Made by a program: the position numbers and the translations under genes
The notes under the pieces: model-generated
The model's input: the letters and a program-made list of their open reading frames with translations, nothing else
Databases searched by the model: none
What the model was told of the DNA's origin: nothing
From: Timema cristinae
Lineage: Eukaryota; Arthropoda; Insecta; Phasmatodea; Timematidae
NCBI GenBank assembly: GCA_039000515.1
Contig: JBCFYV010009882.1
Span: 60,561,777 to 60,625,776 of the forward strand
Direction of reading: 5' to 3'
DNA length: 64,000 bases
In this document: positions 1 through 10,645 of the stretch, piece after piece
Layout of the letters: each line of letters starts with the position of its first letter
How positions within the stretch are numbered: position 1 is the stretch's first letter

Positions 1-1288
1 AAAAAATAAAAAATAATAAATCCTCAAATTTGTGCTTTATACTCATAATATCTAGATATTGTATTTTTAAATAGCAATTGAAAGGGGACTATTTGGCCAA
101 AATTAACTGTAGATAAATGTTTGCAATAGATAAATCTTCTATGATATCAGTTTTGGTATCCACTAAGCGAGAAATAGTGTTGTAATAAAGATGAAACTAA
201 AAACTAGTCTATAAGTTGTATACCACTAACTAGTTTTTATATTATTAAGGTTAGTAACAAGACCTAACAAAACAAATAGATGGTATGATGCACCACACAA
301 ACTTTATCTCTCCTTTGACTAAAAATGTAAACATTTACTTAAATCTCGTAAGATTTGTAAAACTAGATAATATACATCTTTGCACAAACACGATGAAAAA
401 AAAGCTCATCACATTTTACCAAAAGGCATAAATGAAATAAACATATTGTTCATTATTCTTATTTTACAGAATCATATTGTTCAACAAGAAGCATAATAAT
501 CAACTCCCAATTACTGAGACCTCAATTTAAAAAATATATATTTGTCAATAGAGCTCAAATGCTAAGGCTCATCCATAAATTACGTAAGGATTTTTGATTT
601 TTGTGGTGGGGTGTGGGGCAGTCAGTATTTTCTTGTGTTTTTTTACAGTCGGGGGGGGGGGGGGGGGCAGAATCAATCCTATGTAAGGATTTTATCAATG
701 TTGATGGTGAGACCAAATAAAAAAAAAATAAGCTTCCTCAGACGTGTGTTCAAAAAGGTTGCCCTTAGCAATGACAGATAGAATAAAAGCCTGTTTGAAT
801 GATTAGAAATTTTTGTCAGAAATTTTGAGAGGAAAGAGGGGGGGGTGGAGACTACAATAATCATTTATTCATCCTAACTCATTTAAATACTCTATTTATC
901 TATTTACTTAATTTAATTAGTAGAAATCAACATAACATGTTTAGAATATGTCCACATATATGATTAAATATTAAATAATCTTACTAATCTGTTTGGAGGT
1001 GTAACAAGAAAATATTGTCAGGGAGAGCATCTCTACTTTGATACCTACATCCATTTTGGTTTTTGATAATAGACTGACTCGTGACCATTATGCAAATTAC
1101 AAAAAAAAAAAAAATACTTTAGGTGTTGTTATTAAATGTACTGTATTTATGTTGTAATCAATACAATATTAAGAATCAAAGGAGGCAAATTAAAGATTAA
1201 AGAGAAGGGAAAGCCTTTTTCAACTGGCATACAAGCTTCACACAATAACAGTTTTGTTTATAAATTAAATTATCACTTCTAAAGTGTT
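1..1288. other. AT-rich intergenic, no gene seen
   Basis: No convincing coding sequence, RNA gene or complete mobile element was recognised. The short ORF at 679-864 on the minus strand is low-complexity and lies beside a G-run, so I do not call it. A run of 17 G occupies 651-667. Confidence 0.6.
651..667. repeat. G17 homopolymer
   Basis: Seventeen consecutive G residues lie in an otherwise AT-rich context. Similar runs occur at 1314-1330 (G17) and 35982-35999 (C18). The last lies inside a dispersed repeat, which suggests that some runs are carried by repeat families. Confidence 0.9.
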
Positions 1289-1289
1289 C

Positions 1290-1621
1290 AAGAGCGGATC
1301 CAGCATTTCCGTTGGGGGGGGGGGGGGGGGCACTCTCATGGTCTCAGGCTTTTCGTGAGGGTGGATAGGGCACTCTCACGGAACGAAGCAGATCATTTAA
1401 AAATATTTAAAAAAATAATTAAATGATTGAAATTTGGTTAGTGATATATTGTGTGACTCTAGAACTAGTACTTCACTTCGGTGGTCATGTGCTTAAAATT
1501 ATACAAGCGTTTGCTTTCTTACATAGATATAAAGTAATTGATTGTATTATTGATATTACTATTTATACAAAAATATTTTTTTCATGAGGTGGCTACGCAC
1601 CCCCTTCCGGGCCCACCCCTG
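1290..1621. mobile_element. Degenerate hAT-like non-autonomous element
   Basis: The left side reads GCGGATCCAGC and is followed by a G17 run. The right side ends GGGCCCACCCCTG at 1621. Ends of the form CAGGGG(C/T)GG...CCCCTG are typical of non-autonomous hAT elements. The left terminus has lost its first bases and I could not find an 8-bp target duplication, so the boundaries are approximate and the call is tentative. Confidence 0.4.
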
Positions 1622-2377
1622 AAAGGGTTGTAAATAAATAGATATAATTGACATATATACTCCAATTTTTGTAGGAATGGACATCTGAAAGGCCTTTTTT
1701 CCAACCAGAATCTTATTAGAAGTAATAAAAATGTCACCTCAGACGGTATTCCTACAAATTTTAATGTATATAAAAAATGTTTTGGTTGATATTGTAATAT
1801 TGCCTTAAATATATTATGAATATATTATATACTAAACATTTTTATAATACTATTTTGTGAGAGTAAGAGAAGTTAGAAAGATAGTGGGACGACCGACCAT
1901 TCATTCAGCTTTGGCAACCACCATTTCCTTCCAATAGTAATCTTGATATTATTTATAAAGAAATTTTCAAATCCAAAAATGTATAAATTCTTAAAGTTAC
2001 TGTCTTCAAAACATTACCGCCATCTTACTAGGAAACTTATAAAAATAACATATTAATTTACCTCTCTACCACCTCAAGTTTAGATTGAATTTGTTATATT
2101 AAAAAAAAATTATATGCTATGAACATATTTATAGTTATAACATAGTATTTGTATTCAAAAAATACTAATGTGTTTTTTTGACCGTCATTATTTGAAAACA
2201 CCTAACTATATTTTTATGTTTAAATCAGAAGTGATACCTTATTATATCAAACGTGGCATTTAGCTTCTCTTGTTAATGCTAAATAGTTTTAGTAGATGTT
2301 GCAACTGTCTTATAATGCCCGTCATACAGTTTATTTTAGATTTATCTGGATAATTAAACACTAGGAAGTAGACCTTA
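1622..2377. other. AT-rich intergenic, nothing recognised
   Basis: No ORF, repeat or RNA gene that I can support. Confidence 0.5.
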
Positions 2378-2431
2378 TGCCGGGATCACGATCAAATTAA
2401 CGTTAACTTAACATAACGTTCACTTAAAAGT
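2378..2431 (+). repeat. Dispersed repeat end shared with 38.64 kb
   Basis: The sequence beginning TGCCGGGATCACGATCAAAT recurs almost identically at 38641 and is followed in both places by a run rich in TTAACTTAACGT-like words. It is probably the end of a dispersed element, here cut short by the hAT-like insertion that starts at 2432. The second end was not located. Confidence 0.55.
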
Positions 2432-3255
2432 CAGTGGCGGCTCGTAGCTAAAATTAGTGGGAGTGCTGCTACATAAAATTTCTAGCCTTTGTTTTATAAT
2501 TGTGTAAAAGAAAAAAAATGTATAAAAATAAAATTTATTCAGGAACGTGATAAAATCTTAACAAAAACAAACAAATATGTTTTACTTACTTTAACTTAAA
2601 TTATTATAGTTCAAGCTTGATCTATTCATTTAAAAATGAAATCCATTTTTCTTGTTTTAATTTGCGCAAAAAGTTCAATAATTTTCTCCTTGATCTCTGA
2701 ATGACAATTGAGGAAATTTTTCTCGATTGAAAGTACTGCAATTGCATTTAGTCTTTCTGTTAGATAAAAGAACCAAAAAAAATATACATTAATCAAATAT
2801 AATAGCTGGAAGCAGAATAATAATCTAATTCTACACTCTTCTACACTTTATCACATTCAAGAATATGGTACACGGTTTATAAACACAACACACCCTGAGT
2901 AAAAAAAAAACTTCCTTCCACCATCACGCCAGAGCCGGCACTGCGAGAGCAACAGTTCCTCTCTCTACCTAGCAGTACCGCCTTCCCCTCCTCTGTGCGC
3001 ATGCGCGCAACAGTCAAACACCATGTCGCTGGCACTGTGAAGCGCACAGTTCCATACAAAGATTTTTGTTTCTTTTTCATAAACTGGGGATGGCTACTGA
3101 AGTACTGACATTAAGTTTAAGGAATATATATTGTACTACAAAAATAAAGAAAGAATTAAAGAAAAAAGGACTCATTTTATTAAATGATATCGATAATATC
3201 AAGTGGAAATAGGGGGTGCTGCAGTTCCGCAGTGCCTATACACGAGCCCCCATTG
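2432..3255. mobile_element. Non-autonomous hAT element (824 bp)
   Basis: The left terminus is CAGTGGCGGCTCGTAGC. The right terminus, reverse-complemented, is CAATGGGGGCTCGTG, giving imperfect terminal inverted repeats. The subterminal regions carry GC-rich words (GTGCTGC at the left, GGTGCTGCAG at the right) like those of hAT elements. The interior has no transposase; the small ORF at 2877-3080 lies in GC-rich interior sequence. I see no clear 8-bp target duplication, so the insertion is old or rearranged. Confidence 0.6.
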
Positions 3256-4184
3256 TGTTTGTGTGTAAAAAGATAGAAAAATTGTATACTTTATCTGCGT
3301 TGTATTTTATTTCAAAACTATGAGCTTTCATTTTGATTTTTGTATTAACCTTCTAACCTTCACAGGGGGTCACCTGACCTTTAGACTGACCCCCCCCCCC
3401 CCTTTCACTTCCGATTCTGCGCCTGTCTGTGATCTAATACCAGTATTTTGAAAAGAATAAGCCTAATTTTTTCCAAGCAAGAGTTTATTGAAATAAAAAA
3501 AATGTAAGTCATTCCCCCATTCACGAGTTTATCTGAAATGTTTTATACTATGGGGCTAATTTATTTATTTCATAATAATAAGGAAAGTTAACAAATAATA
3601 CTTTTTGGTGTGAGATCTTATGAAAAGAAGGACCTAATCTTAAGCCATACACATCAATTATTTTTTTACCAAAGACATCACAACTCAAGTTGATGTGACC
3701 ATTTTATGATTAAATCTTGTTTTTGAAGGGTGGCACACTAAATACTATATATAATTTATTGCATTTTTATGCGTTTCATTACTATAGCAATTCAAAATTA
3801 TTGTAAAAAACTTGTGTAATAAAATATTTATTATTTTATTCAATTTTATAATTTAATCAATATTGTATTGTGCATGTATTTAATATGTTCTCTTGAATGG
3901 CAAATAATTGGAAGGGTTTTTAGTAATATAGTAATAAAAAAAGTCTGTGTTTCCCAAGTGTTTTCTCCATGTTGCAAAAAAGTTGGTCCCTAAAGTACAG
4001 GTAAATCTCAAAATGTCAGCTTGTTACAATAGGAAGGTAGAATGTATTGTTTATTAAAATAGGAAGGGCGAACTTTTTTATTTAATTTTTTTATGCCAAA
4101 CCTTTAAACACCTATTCTCATTTTCTTCATGTATTGAGTATTAGTTGTTATTTTCTTGTTCATATATATTATTTTATTTAAATA
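3256..4184. other. AT-rich intergenic, nothing recognised
   Basis: No coding or structural feature is supported. A short C-run occurs near 3390-3402. Confidence 0.5.
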
Positions 4185-4425
4185 GTTGTATAATCGAAGA
4201 AGAGTGGATTAGAAGATATCAATTTGGAAGTGATTCTTCAACGCAAAGCAAACTGGATCAGACACATCCTTAGTATAAACTATCTTCTGCACGACGTCAT
4301 AGAAGGAAAGGCTGAAGGAAAGATGAGCGTAAGAAGGAGGATTCAAATACTAGTTGACTTGAAGGAAATAAGAAAATTCTTGGAGCTGAAGGAGGCGGCA
4401 GAGGACAGGGTGCATTAGAGTTCTA
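4185..4425 (+). pseudogene. 3' fragment of a non-LTR retrotransposon reverse transcriptase
   Basis: A 64-codon frame (4224-4418) reads like the extreme C-terminal tail of LINE-type endonuclease/reverse-transcriptase ORFs. It has an RKANWIRHIL segment followed by a VIEGKAEGK segment, a basic RRR cluster, LVDLKEIRKF and ELKEAAEDR. In the family this tail follows the RT thumb. No palm motif (FADD) lies upstream, so this is a 5'-truncated copy, the usual outcome of target-primed reverse transcription. The assignment rests on the remembered pattern of this tail and not on a search. Confidence 0.65.
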
Positions 4426-5299
4426 AGTTTCACTGACAAAAGGAATGTACCTGTCATAAGACAGAACACCTAATAAATAATAAATGTATAATTGCTTTCG
4501 AATATCACACTGATGATATCCTTCCATCAATTAAATGGAGTAACTGTAACAATATTATTTTATCAGCCCCTTAAATTCATAAATAATGATCCCCATAAAT
4601 ATAGCAATGTGAGTCTATGTCCTTACAAATAGATAATTAATGTAGGCGGTGCTCCTGGCCATCCTCTATCTTTTTTGCCCGTTCGATATGGGCATATTAT
4701 ATGGAAATAATTCATTTACTCCACTCGCTCTTAATTAAAGACCACAATATACCAACAAACCAAAATCCGTTTCCCTCATAGCATTTTTTCGATTTTCGAG
4801 GTCGTTGTGTCATATTCCGAAAGAAACATAAGTGTTGACATCCAACTTGTATCCAAAGATGTACTCGCTTAGTGAGCTCATGGTTTTAATATTATGGGGA
4901 GAACTTTACATGATTGCCATAAGTAGCATATGTTTCATCCCCTATTGAAAGTTTATGAACCCCCAAACCAATCCGCGCATTCTTAATATTCTAAATCTGT
5001 GACGCGTGAACAATCTTAACATCAATGCTATACGCACTGGGTAACCGGGACAATGACCAGGCGTAACCTTGCCTGCCTGCTATTGCGGAAATAGAAGCGA
5101 CATAACAGACAAATGAAAGATGTTGTGTGTGCGCGCGCGCCACAGCCTAAAAGGAACGGGTAAAACGGGTTTATCCCCTTCCATAAAGGTAGAAGAAGAT
5201 AGTGGCAGACCACTTTTCCTGGATTATACCACCGTTACAAGCGACGAAACTGCTGGCAGGAGCAACTGCTTGTAGTGGATGGTGCGGTTAATGCCCCCC
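4426..5299. other. Intergenic; short (GC)n tract, no gene recognised
   Basis: The stretch at about 5030-5360 is richer in GC than its surroundings and has a TG/CG dinucleotide tract near 5127-5142. I cannot extend any frame into a believable product. Confidence 0.45.
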
Positions 5300-7440
5300 A
5301 ACAGGCCCACCATGAGGGGGCGACTATTGGTAGCTTGGTACTTGGCCTGGGACTTTCATGGGCCCGGGCCCGAGACACAGATATACAAGTTTTTAAATAA
5401 TTGTAATAGATGAAATAAAAGAAAATTTAAAATAATACAGGAATGATGAGCAATAAAAGGCCCAACCATACCAAGGAATAGTGTATGCCCAACCCACCAG
5501 CTGGGATTTTCTTTGTAGGAACTTAATGGCATTTGTCACAATCATATCATTGTTTCGGTACATTCTCGTCCTTCGTTTCAAAGTGCTCGGGAGTTCCACA
5601 CAGGCTTTTTTTTTTACTAAAATTAAATTATATACTTGAATAGTGTTGATTAATTAATAAAGTTCAATTTAAATTTTAATTATTGTATTATGTGGGTAAC
5701 ATCTCATTTTTAAGTAACGTATCAATTTGCATACTTTGCTTTTGTTTTGTAAAATTGACAACAAAGTTTTTCAAATGTACAAACCTAAGGTTAGCAGTGA
5801 TTGCGAAACTGGAGTGGGGGGGGGGGAAGATTTATCTCTCCATTGAAAGAATTGGACTACCCCTCTCCCGAATGGAATAAATTCACTCCCTCTCCTTGAA
5901 GAAATTTACCCCGCCCCCTCTATATTTATTTTTCTCCCCTTTGGTATTCTCAAATATTAAGCTGACATTGGCTTTGTATCAGATTGGGAATAGCTTAATA
6001 GCGTCCGATTTTAAAAAATTGGCTGGAAAGGCCCACTATAAATTTCTTTCGGGTGCATCTAGTCGGGGAAAAAAATCCAGGTGATGACCCCTTCAAATAA
6101 CTTTTAGAATTATCCAATTTAAAAAAAACCCACACAAATTAGCTTTTAGATGCATCCAATTTTTTTTAAATGTCTAGAGAAGACCGCTACTCGGGGACAT
6201 AATTTTTTTTTAATTGGAGTAGGACCACTCCAAATATATTTTTGATAAATCTGGGTTTCACAAGGTTTGTGGAGGAATTTCACCCCAAATAGCTTAGAGA
6301 GAACTATTTTTTAATTTTTTTTATGAGAATAGGTTCACTCGAAATATAGGGGGTCTATCCAGGCAAAGACCACTTCAAATAGCTACTAGCAGGGGCGGAT
6401 TTACGACATTGCCACCCACTTTTCCTAACTTAATTTCTAACCTTCTAAATCCCTGTTTTTTCTCTACCAGCCCCAATACACCAACATACACATATCATAT
6501 ACACAAGCGTCATCTGTGGAGTGACAGATACAAAGTGCTTACATTATTTGATTATTTATTTATTATTGTGAGGTTTTAAAAGTATTAAGGATCCAAGCAA
6601 AGTCTTAAAAAAATTAAATAAATACTCTTACACTATTACAACATACAAATTCAAATATTCTATAATTTAAAAATATAAAGTTTGCATTAGTAGACTGTAG
6701 AACATGTTACCATAAATTAAATATTGGCATGTACACGATAGTAAAATAGTCGATAATATCGTTCGCCTTGATTTCTGCTGAGCGAACTGGTCGATTATGC
6801 CAGACAACTAGTTTATCCAACAAGTGACCTTCAATCATTAAAACTATTAACAGTGAATTAAGGCAATCCTCTGTCATGTTGGTACGCAGATACAGAAAAT
6901 CACAACAATCACACGATCAAGCCATACAATTATTTAACTGGTAGGCAAAATATGTATTTTCTTTCATCATTCAAAATTTTCCGCCCCTAAAATACACCAC
7001 CTTAAGCACGTGCCTACTGGGCCTATGCGTAAATCTACCCCTGGCTACTAGAAGCAACCAATTTTCAAAAAAGGTCCTTATGAGAACAGCTTCAAATAAC
7101 TTCTAAAGGCATCCAATTTTGAAAAGAATTTCGACAGAAAACTACCCGGGACATAATTTTTTTCAAAGATTCTGGATGAAGACCGCTCCAAATAGGTTCT
7201 TGAGAAATCTAGTTTTCACAAGGTTTGTGGGGGAATGCCACTTCAAATAGCTATAGAGAACTCTAATTTAAAAAAAAAATCAGACGAGGTCCACTCAAAA
7301 TATCTTCAAAGACAAATTTTCAAATATTTGCTGAGATGGGACTGGCCCCCTTTGGCTTGGGGGTCAAAGCCCTTCAAAAACTATTTTATTTTCAACCCCC
7401 CCCCCATCCCCCCCAGACAAATAAGGTTCCACCAACACTG
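5300..7440 (+). repeat. Dispersed repeat R1 with internal tandem units, interrupted by a hAT element
   Basis: The part from about 5300 to 5950 is homologous to 35325-35830: both carry words such as CCCAACCCACCAGCTG / CCCAGCCCACAAGCTG and ATTCTCGTCCTTCGTTTC-like sequence in the same order. Downstream (6080-6389 and 7052-7400) are degenerate units built on 'accgctccaaatag', 'cttctagaggcatccaatttt' and 'agaagac'. Related units appear at 15.9-16.3 kb and, inverted, at 18.24-18.6 kb. No coding capacity is seen. The class is unknown. The hAT insertion at 6390-7043 is younger than the repeat. Confidence 0.6.
6390..7043. mobile_element. Non-autonomous hAT element with perfect 8-bp TSD (654 bp)
   Basis: The element starts CAGGGGCGGATTTACG and ends CGTAAATCTACCCCTG, so the termini are inverted repeats with two mismatches in 16. 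It is flanked by GCTACTAG on both sides (6382-6389 and 7044-7051), an exact 8-bp target site duplication as expected of hAT transposition. The interior is AT-rich and without a transposase, so it depends on a transposase supplied elsewhere. The clean duplication shows a relatively recent insertion into repeat R1. Confidence 0.9.
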
Positions 7441-8654
7441 AAGAAGTCGTCTACTCATGATACTGTGTCGGTTTGAGCACCTGGTAGGCCTGCCCCCCAG
7501 AAAACAATTTGTTAATTAATGAGTGAGAGAAAATGAATGACACCTCAAGCTTTGATAAGGGGTAGAATTTTCAACAGATGTTAATATTTATTTTAATAAA
7601 TATTAATCTGGGATGTTTGAATTGGTGAACATTTGTTCCCGCCAACATTTAGAAACGATGTTTGCCAATATTTTTAAAGAAGAACTTGAATTGGCATAAT
7701 GCTGTAGATGGCGTGGATATTGGTGGTTGTAATATTGTAATACCAGCAGGTTTAACAAGGGCGGTTTCCGGGAAGTTATTTCTACTGTGACTTTTCCCAT
7801 GCTATTATGAGTGTGTCCTCTCAAAAACTACCTTTTTCATCCCTACTCCTTAGATTAATTTGGTAACACTATTTGTTAAATAAATAACTTTAAAAAATAT
7901 CACCCCCCTCGGTGGGTGAGTGGGAGCGTTCAATAATTACGTAAGCACATTTTTGGTAATTTTTTAACCCCTCTCCCCTCTTGTAAGCAAAAATAAGCAA
8001 ATTCCTGACCCCCTCTTGCTTACGTAAGTTTTGTCAACTTATTTTTTTGTTTACAGGAATACACATAATTTTTTTCATTCAATTTTACCTATAGCCTGAA
8101 CAGATAGTAAGACGCGATGATGAATTAAAAAGTCATGCAATTTACAAATTGCTGGTAATTATTAACATATAGGTGTAATATTGCGAAATAATCGACAATT
8201 AACACGGTTATACAATGAATTTAAATTTATTGAACAAGTAGAATTAAAACAAAATAAAAGTTTGAAATTGTAATTTACCTTCAATTGAAGTTATAAGAAA
8301 GATAATATTAGTGAATACATGAATATTATATTTATAAAAAACCACCCTAAATTCCATTTAATCCGATGACGTCTACGTCTCAACAATTTCAATTATTATG
8401 TTTTTATTTGGGGTGGGGGGGGGGGACATAGGTCACTCAAGCTTTGGGTTACTTCTATAGGCTTCTCCACTTCTTCCTTGTTTAGCCACTCGGCATCTTC
8501 ATTTCTGCCCGAAATTCAAGCGGCTTGCTAGGCGCCCTCCCTCAATTTTGCCTGTCTTTCTCTGTCTTGCGTAAGCATTGTTATGAACCCCTCTCACCTC
8601 CTTGTCAGCATAAATAAGCAAAGCTCAAACCCCCTCCCCCCTAAGGTGCTTGCT
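7441..8654. other. Intergenic, no gene; short G-run
   Basis: Nothing coding is supported. Two similar C-rich stretches ('acccc(t)ctc...cttgtaagca(t)aaataagca') at about 7965-8000 and 8586-8650 look like ends of an unidentified dispersed element. A short G-run lies at about 8415-8425. Confidence 0.45.
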
Positions 8655-9222
8655 TAGCTAATACTTGAATGCCTCCAATGATCTATGTCTCTCTAAGACA
8701 TCACTATCCCAATAGACTACTATGCCGATGGCGGGGAGATAAGGGTTCGAAACCCAGTCAGGTGTTCTGAGGTTTTTTTTCCTGAATGGCTTTCCACTCT
8801 CCTTACACGTAAATGTGGGTACACTTAATTTAAATGCAACCCTACTCATCCCTAACGCATAACTTAAGTAGTCATATGCGTATATTATTATTAATATTAT
8901 TATTAGCACCGCGTCTTACTACCCGTTCGGGTTATACGCACTTACGCTAATGTGTAATGGTAGGCTGATTGTGAGATGAAATGAAGGACCTACAGTTTAA
9001 CGTGGGATCCGAACCACGGTGGAGGCCTGGCATTCCCCACATTCACAAGATGTCTTGTCAGAGGTGAAGGAAGAGTTTGGTAATCAGATAAATCTGTGCC
9101 GGGACTGAGGATTGAACCCCGGCCGCCAGCACAGAAGTCTGACACCTTACCCCTAGACCACCAGGTCACCCATATGCGTGTAGCCCTTATGGGTACTAAT
9201 ATGCGGTAGTAAAAATACACAG
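8655..9222 (+). mobile_element. SINE-B copy, split by a SINE-A insertion
   Basis: This is a tRNA-derived SINE. The degraded head is followed by the internal promoter B box GGTTCGAAACCC near 8744, then the family body (TTCCTGAATGGCTTTCCACT, CACGTAAATGTGGGTACACT). The 3' tail resumes after the SINE-A insertion, at 9171, and reads TGTAGCCCTTATGGGTACTA and GCGGTAGTA. Target-site bases 8873-8881 are repeated at 9171-9179, so the SINE-B was intact when SINE-A landed. Confidence 0.8.
8882..9170 (-). mobile_element. SINE-A, full length, nested in SINE-B
   Basis: On the minus strand it runs from the tRNA-like head (A box TGGTCTAGGGGTAAGG, B box GGTTCAATCC) through the body to the tail GGGTAGTAAGACGCGGTGCT and an (AAT)n end. 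The target duplication CATATGCGT is exact at 8873-8881 and 9171-9179. The short tandem ATT tail and exact duplication fit LINE-mediated retroposition. No protein is encoded; the ORF on its minus strand is incidental. Confidence 0.92.
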
Positions 9223-9699
9223 ATGGGAATATAGTTTTAGGAGTAGAGAAGTGTGCTAGAAAAAAAGATGAAAGTAAACAATTGTTTTTCACATTTAATT
9301 CAACTAACTACTCAAGTGAATGGAAACAATAGATGTATTTATTCGTTATAGTATTTAATATACTTTATATGGCATGGTAACAAAATAGGCTTTGACAGTA
9401 TTTATTAGCCCAATGTAGAAGGGTTACGATAAGTCAAAAATTTTATTATTTTGGATGAATTTAAGTTTGGATATGTAACTTCGAATTATGATAATGTAGG
9501 TGTGTTAAGATATTTAAGTCCTCATAAACACAAACAAAATAAACATACTACATTCAAATCATCATTTGGCACGGATTTGCTGCCATTTAGCATTATTCAT
9601 TTAAATATGTCTGAAAAGTGTAACTCATTCACAGGAATTAAACCCGAAACTTTTCACTTGGAGCGCAACTGAGATAAACAGCTCCCGAGCTCTATTCCG
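9223..9699. other. AT-rich intergenic
   Basis: A 73-codon frame at 9451-9672 has no recognisable domain and I do not call it a gene. Confidence 0.4.
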
Positions 9700-9812
9700 G
9701 GTACTCGTCAGTTGGCCTAAAGTAATTTGGCCTGAAGTGTATGCCAAATGACTTTAGTCTGACTTTTTGTCTAAATTGTCAGGCCAACTGACTTTAGGCC
9801 TACTGCGCCATC
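9700..9812. repeat. Short degenerate inverted/tandem repeat of a GGCCTAAAGT word
   Basis: The words TCAGTTGGCCTAAAGT and TTTGGCCTGAAGTG, and on the opposite strand GGCCAACTGACTTTAGGCC, recur within about 110 bp. This is a degenerate short tandem that can fold back on itself. It may be the end of an unidentified element. Confidence 0.6.
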
Positions 9813-9983
9813 ACATAGATTCTCTTGCACAGGTGTAGTTTTTACTATATCCAAATAAAAAAATAAATAACGCCAAACTAGGTCAAGTCTCGATAGTAAT
9901 TTAAATGTACTAGTTATTCTAAGTGATGTTAAGTTGAGTTAAAGCTAAGTTTATTTGGGCTAAGCTGAACTTGGTTGACATGC

Positions 9984-10202
9984 GTGCTCCGCGTCTTACT
10001 ATTCATCAGGTCTATCCATGTATTTACACTAATGAGGTGTTAACAGGGTAGATATAATTTAGAGTAAATATACCAGCATTTGCTTGTAAGGAGAGTGAAA
10101 TACCATTTAGGAAAAACGTGCCAGCACACCCAGTTGATCTTCAAACGTCAACCTCCCTTCTCTGTCAAGCCAGACTAGACAAGAATGATACCTTTGTTCG
10201 TG
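9984..10202 (-). mobile_element. SINE-B copy
   Basis: The + strand starts with the inverted common tail (CCGCGTCTTACTATTCATCA) and shows the inverted body (GTAAGGAGAGTGAAATACCATTTAGGAAAAA). The head is diverged; its B box region is at about 10137-10160. It ends just before the transposon at 10224. Confidence 0.7.
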
Positions 10203-10223
10203 TGTTTAGGCAATACCTCATAG

Positions 10224-10583
10224 TAGTCCAGTCAACAAAGTAAAAATAGGGGAAATAATTCGTGTAGTCACAAATTTTTGTACAGTGGTAGGGGGAGTAC
10301 CATAAACAACATACTAAAAATCCTGACCAGTGGGGGTGAGCGGGGGGGTAGGGGAGCGTTTAAAGGTCATTCTTCCACGTTATTCTCGTATAACTCGAAA
10401 ACCGTGACCTCTAACGAAAAGGTGTTCATGTACAAAATTAATCTACATTAAATTCCCTACAAAAAAGTTCCTATTCATTTTTCTCTAGGATGAATTGTTT
10501 ATGATATCCAGGGGATGGAATAATCGCGGATTATTAAAAATAGTGTTTTAATGGTATAAAATTAATGTTTAATGTTAAATGAA
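10224..10583 (+). repeat. Left terminal inverted repeat of the 3.45-kb transposon
   Basis: It pairs with 13304-13675. Both arms share the words AGTCCAGTCAAC, AATAATTCGTGTAGTCACAA, CATACTAAAAATCCTGACC and a G/C-rich GGGGGGGTAGGGG stretch. Confidence 0.9.
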
Positions 10584-10645
10584 CTTAGTACAGAACAACT
10601 ACATTACTTATTAAAATCAAACCTCTTATCTTGAATGTGTAAATC

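Noticed and set aside
5128..5142. (CG)n tract as a CpG-island promoter
   Set aside because: Only about 15 bp of alternating GC with no sustained CpG density or adjoining exon.
8882..9170. Functional tRNA from the SINE-A head
   Set aside because: The tRNA-like head is fused to a long body and tail, and the copies have target duplications, so it is a retroposon.
8990..9292. 100-codon minus-strand ORF
   Set aside because: It reads through a SINE-A and is non-coding. A similar partial frame appears in other SINE-A copies.
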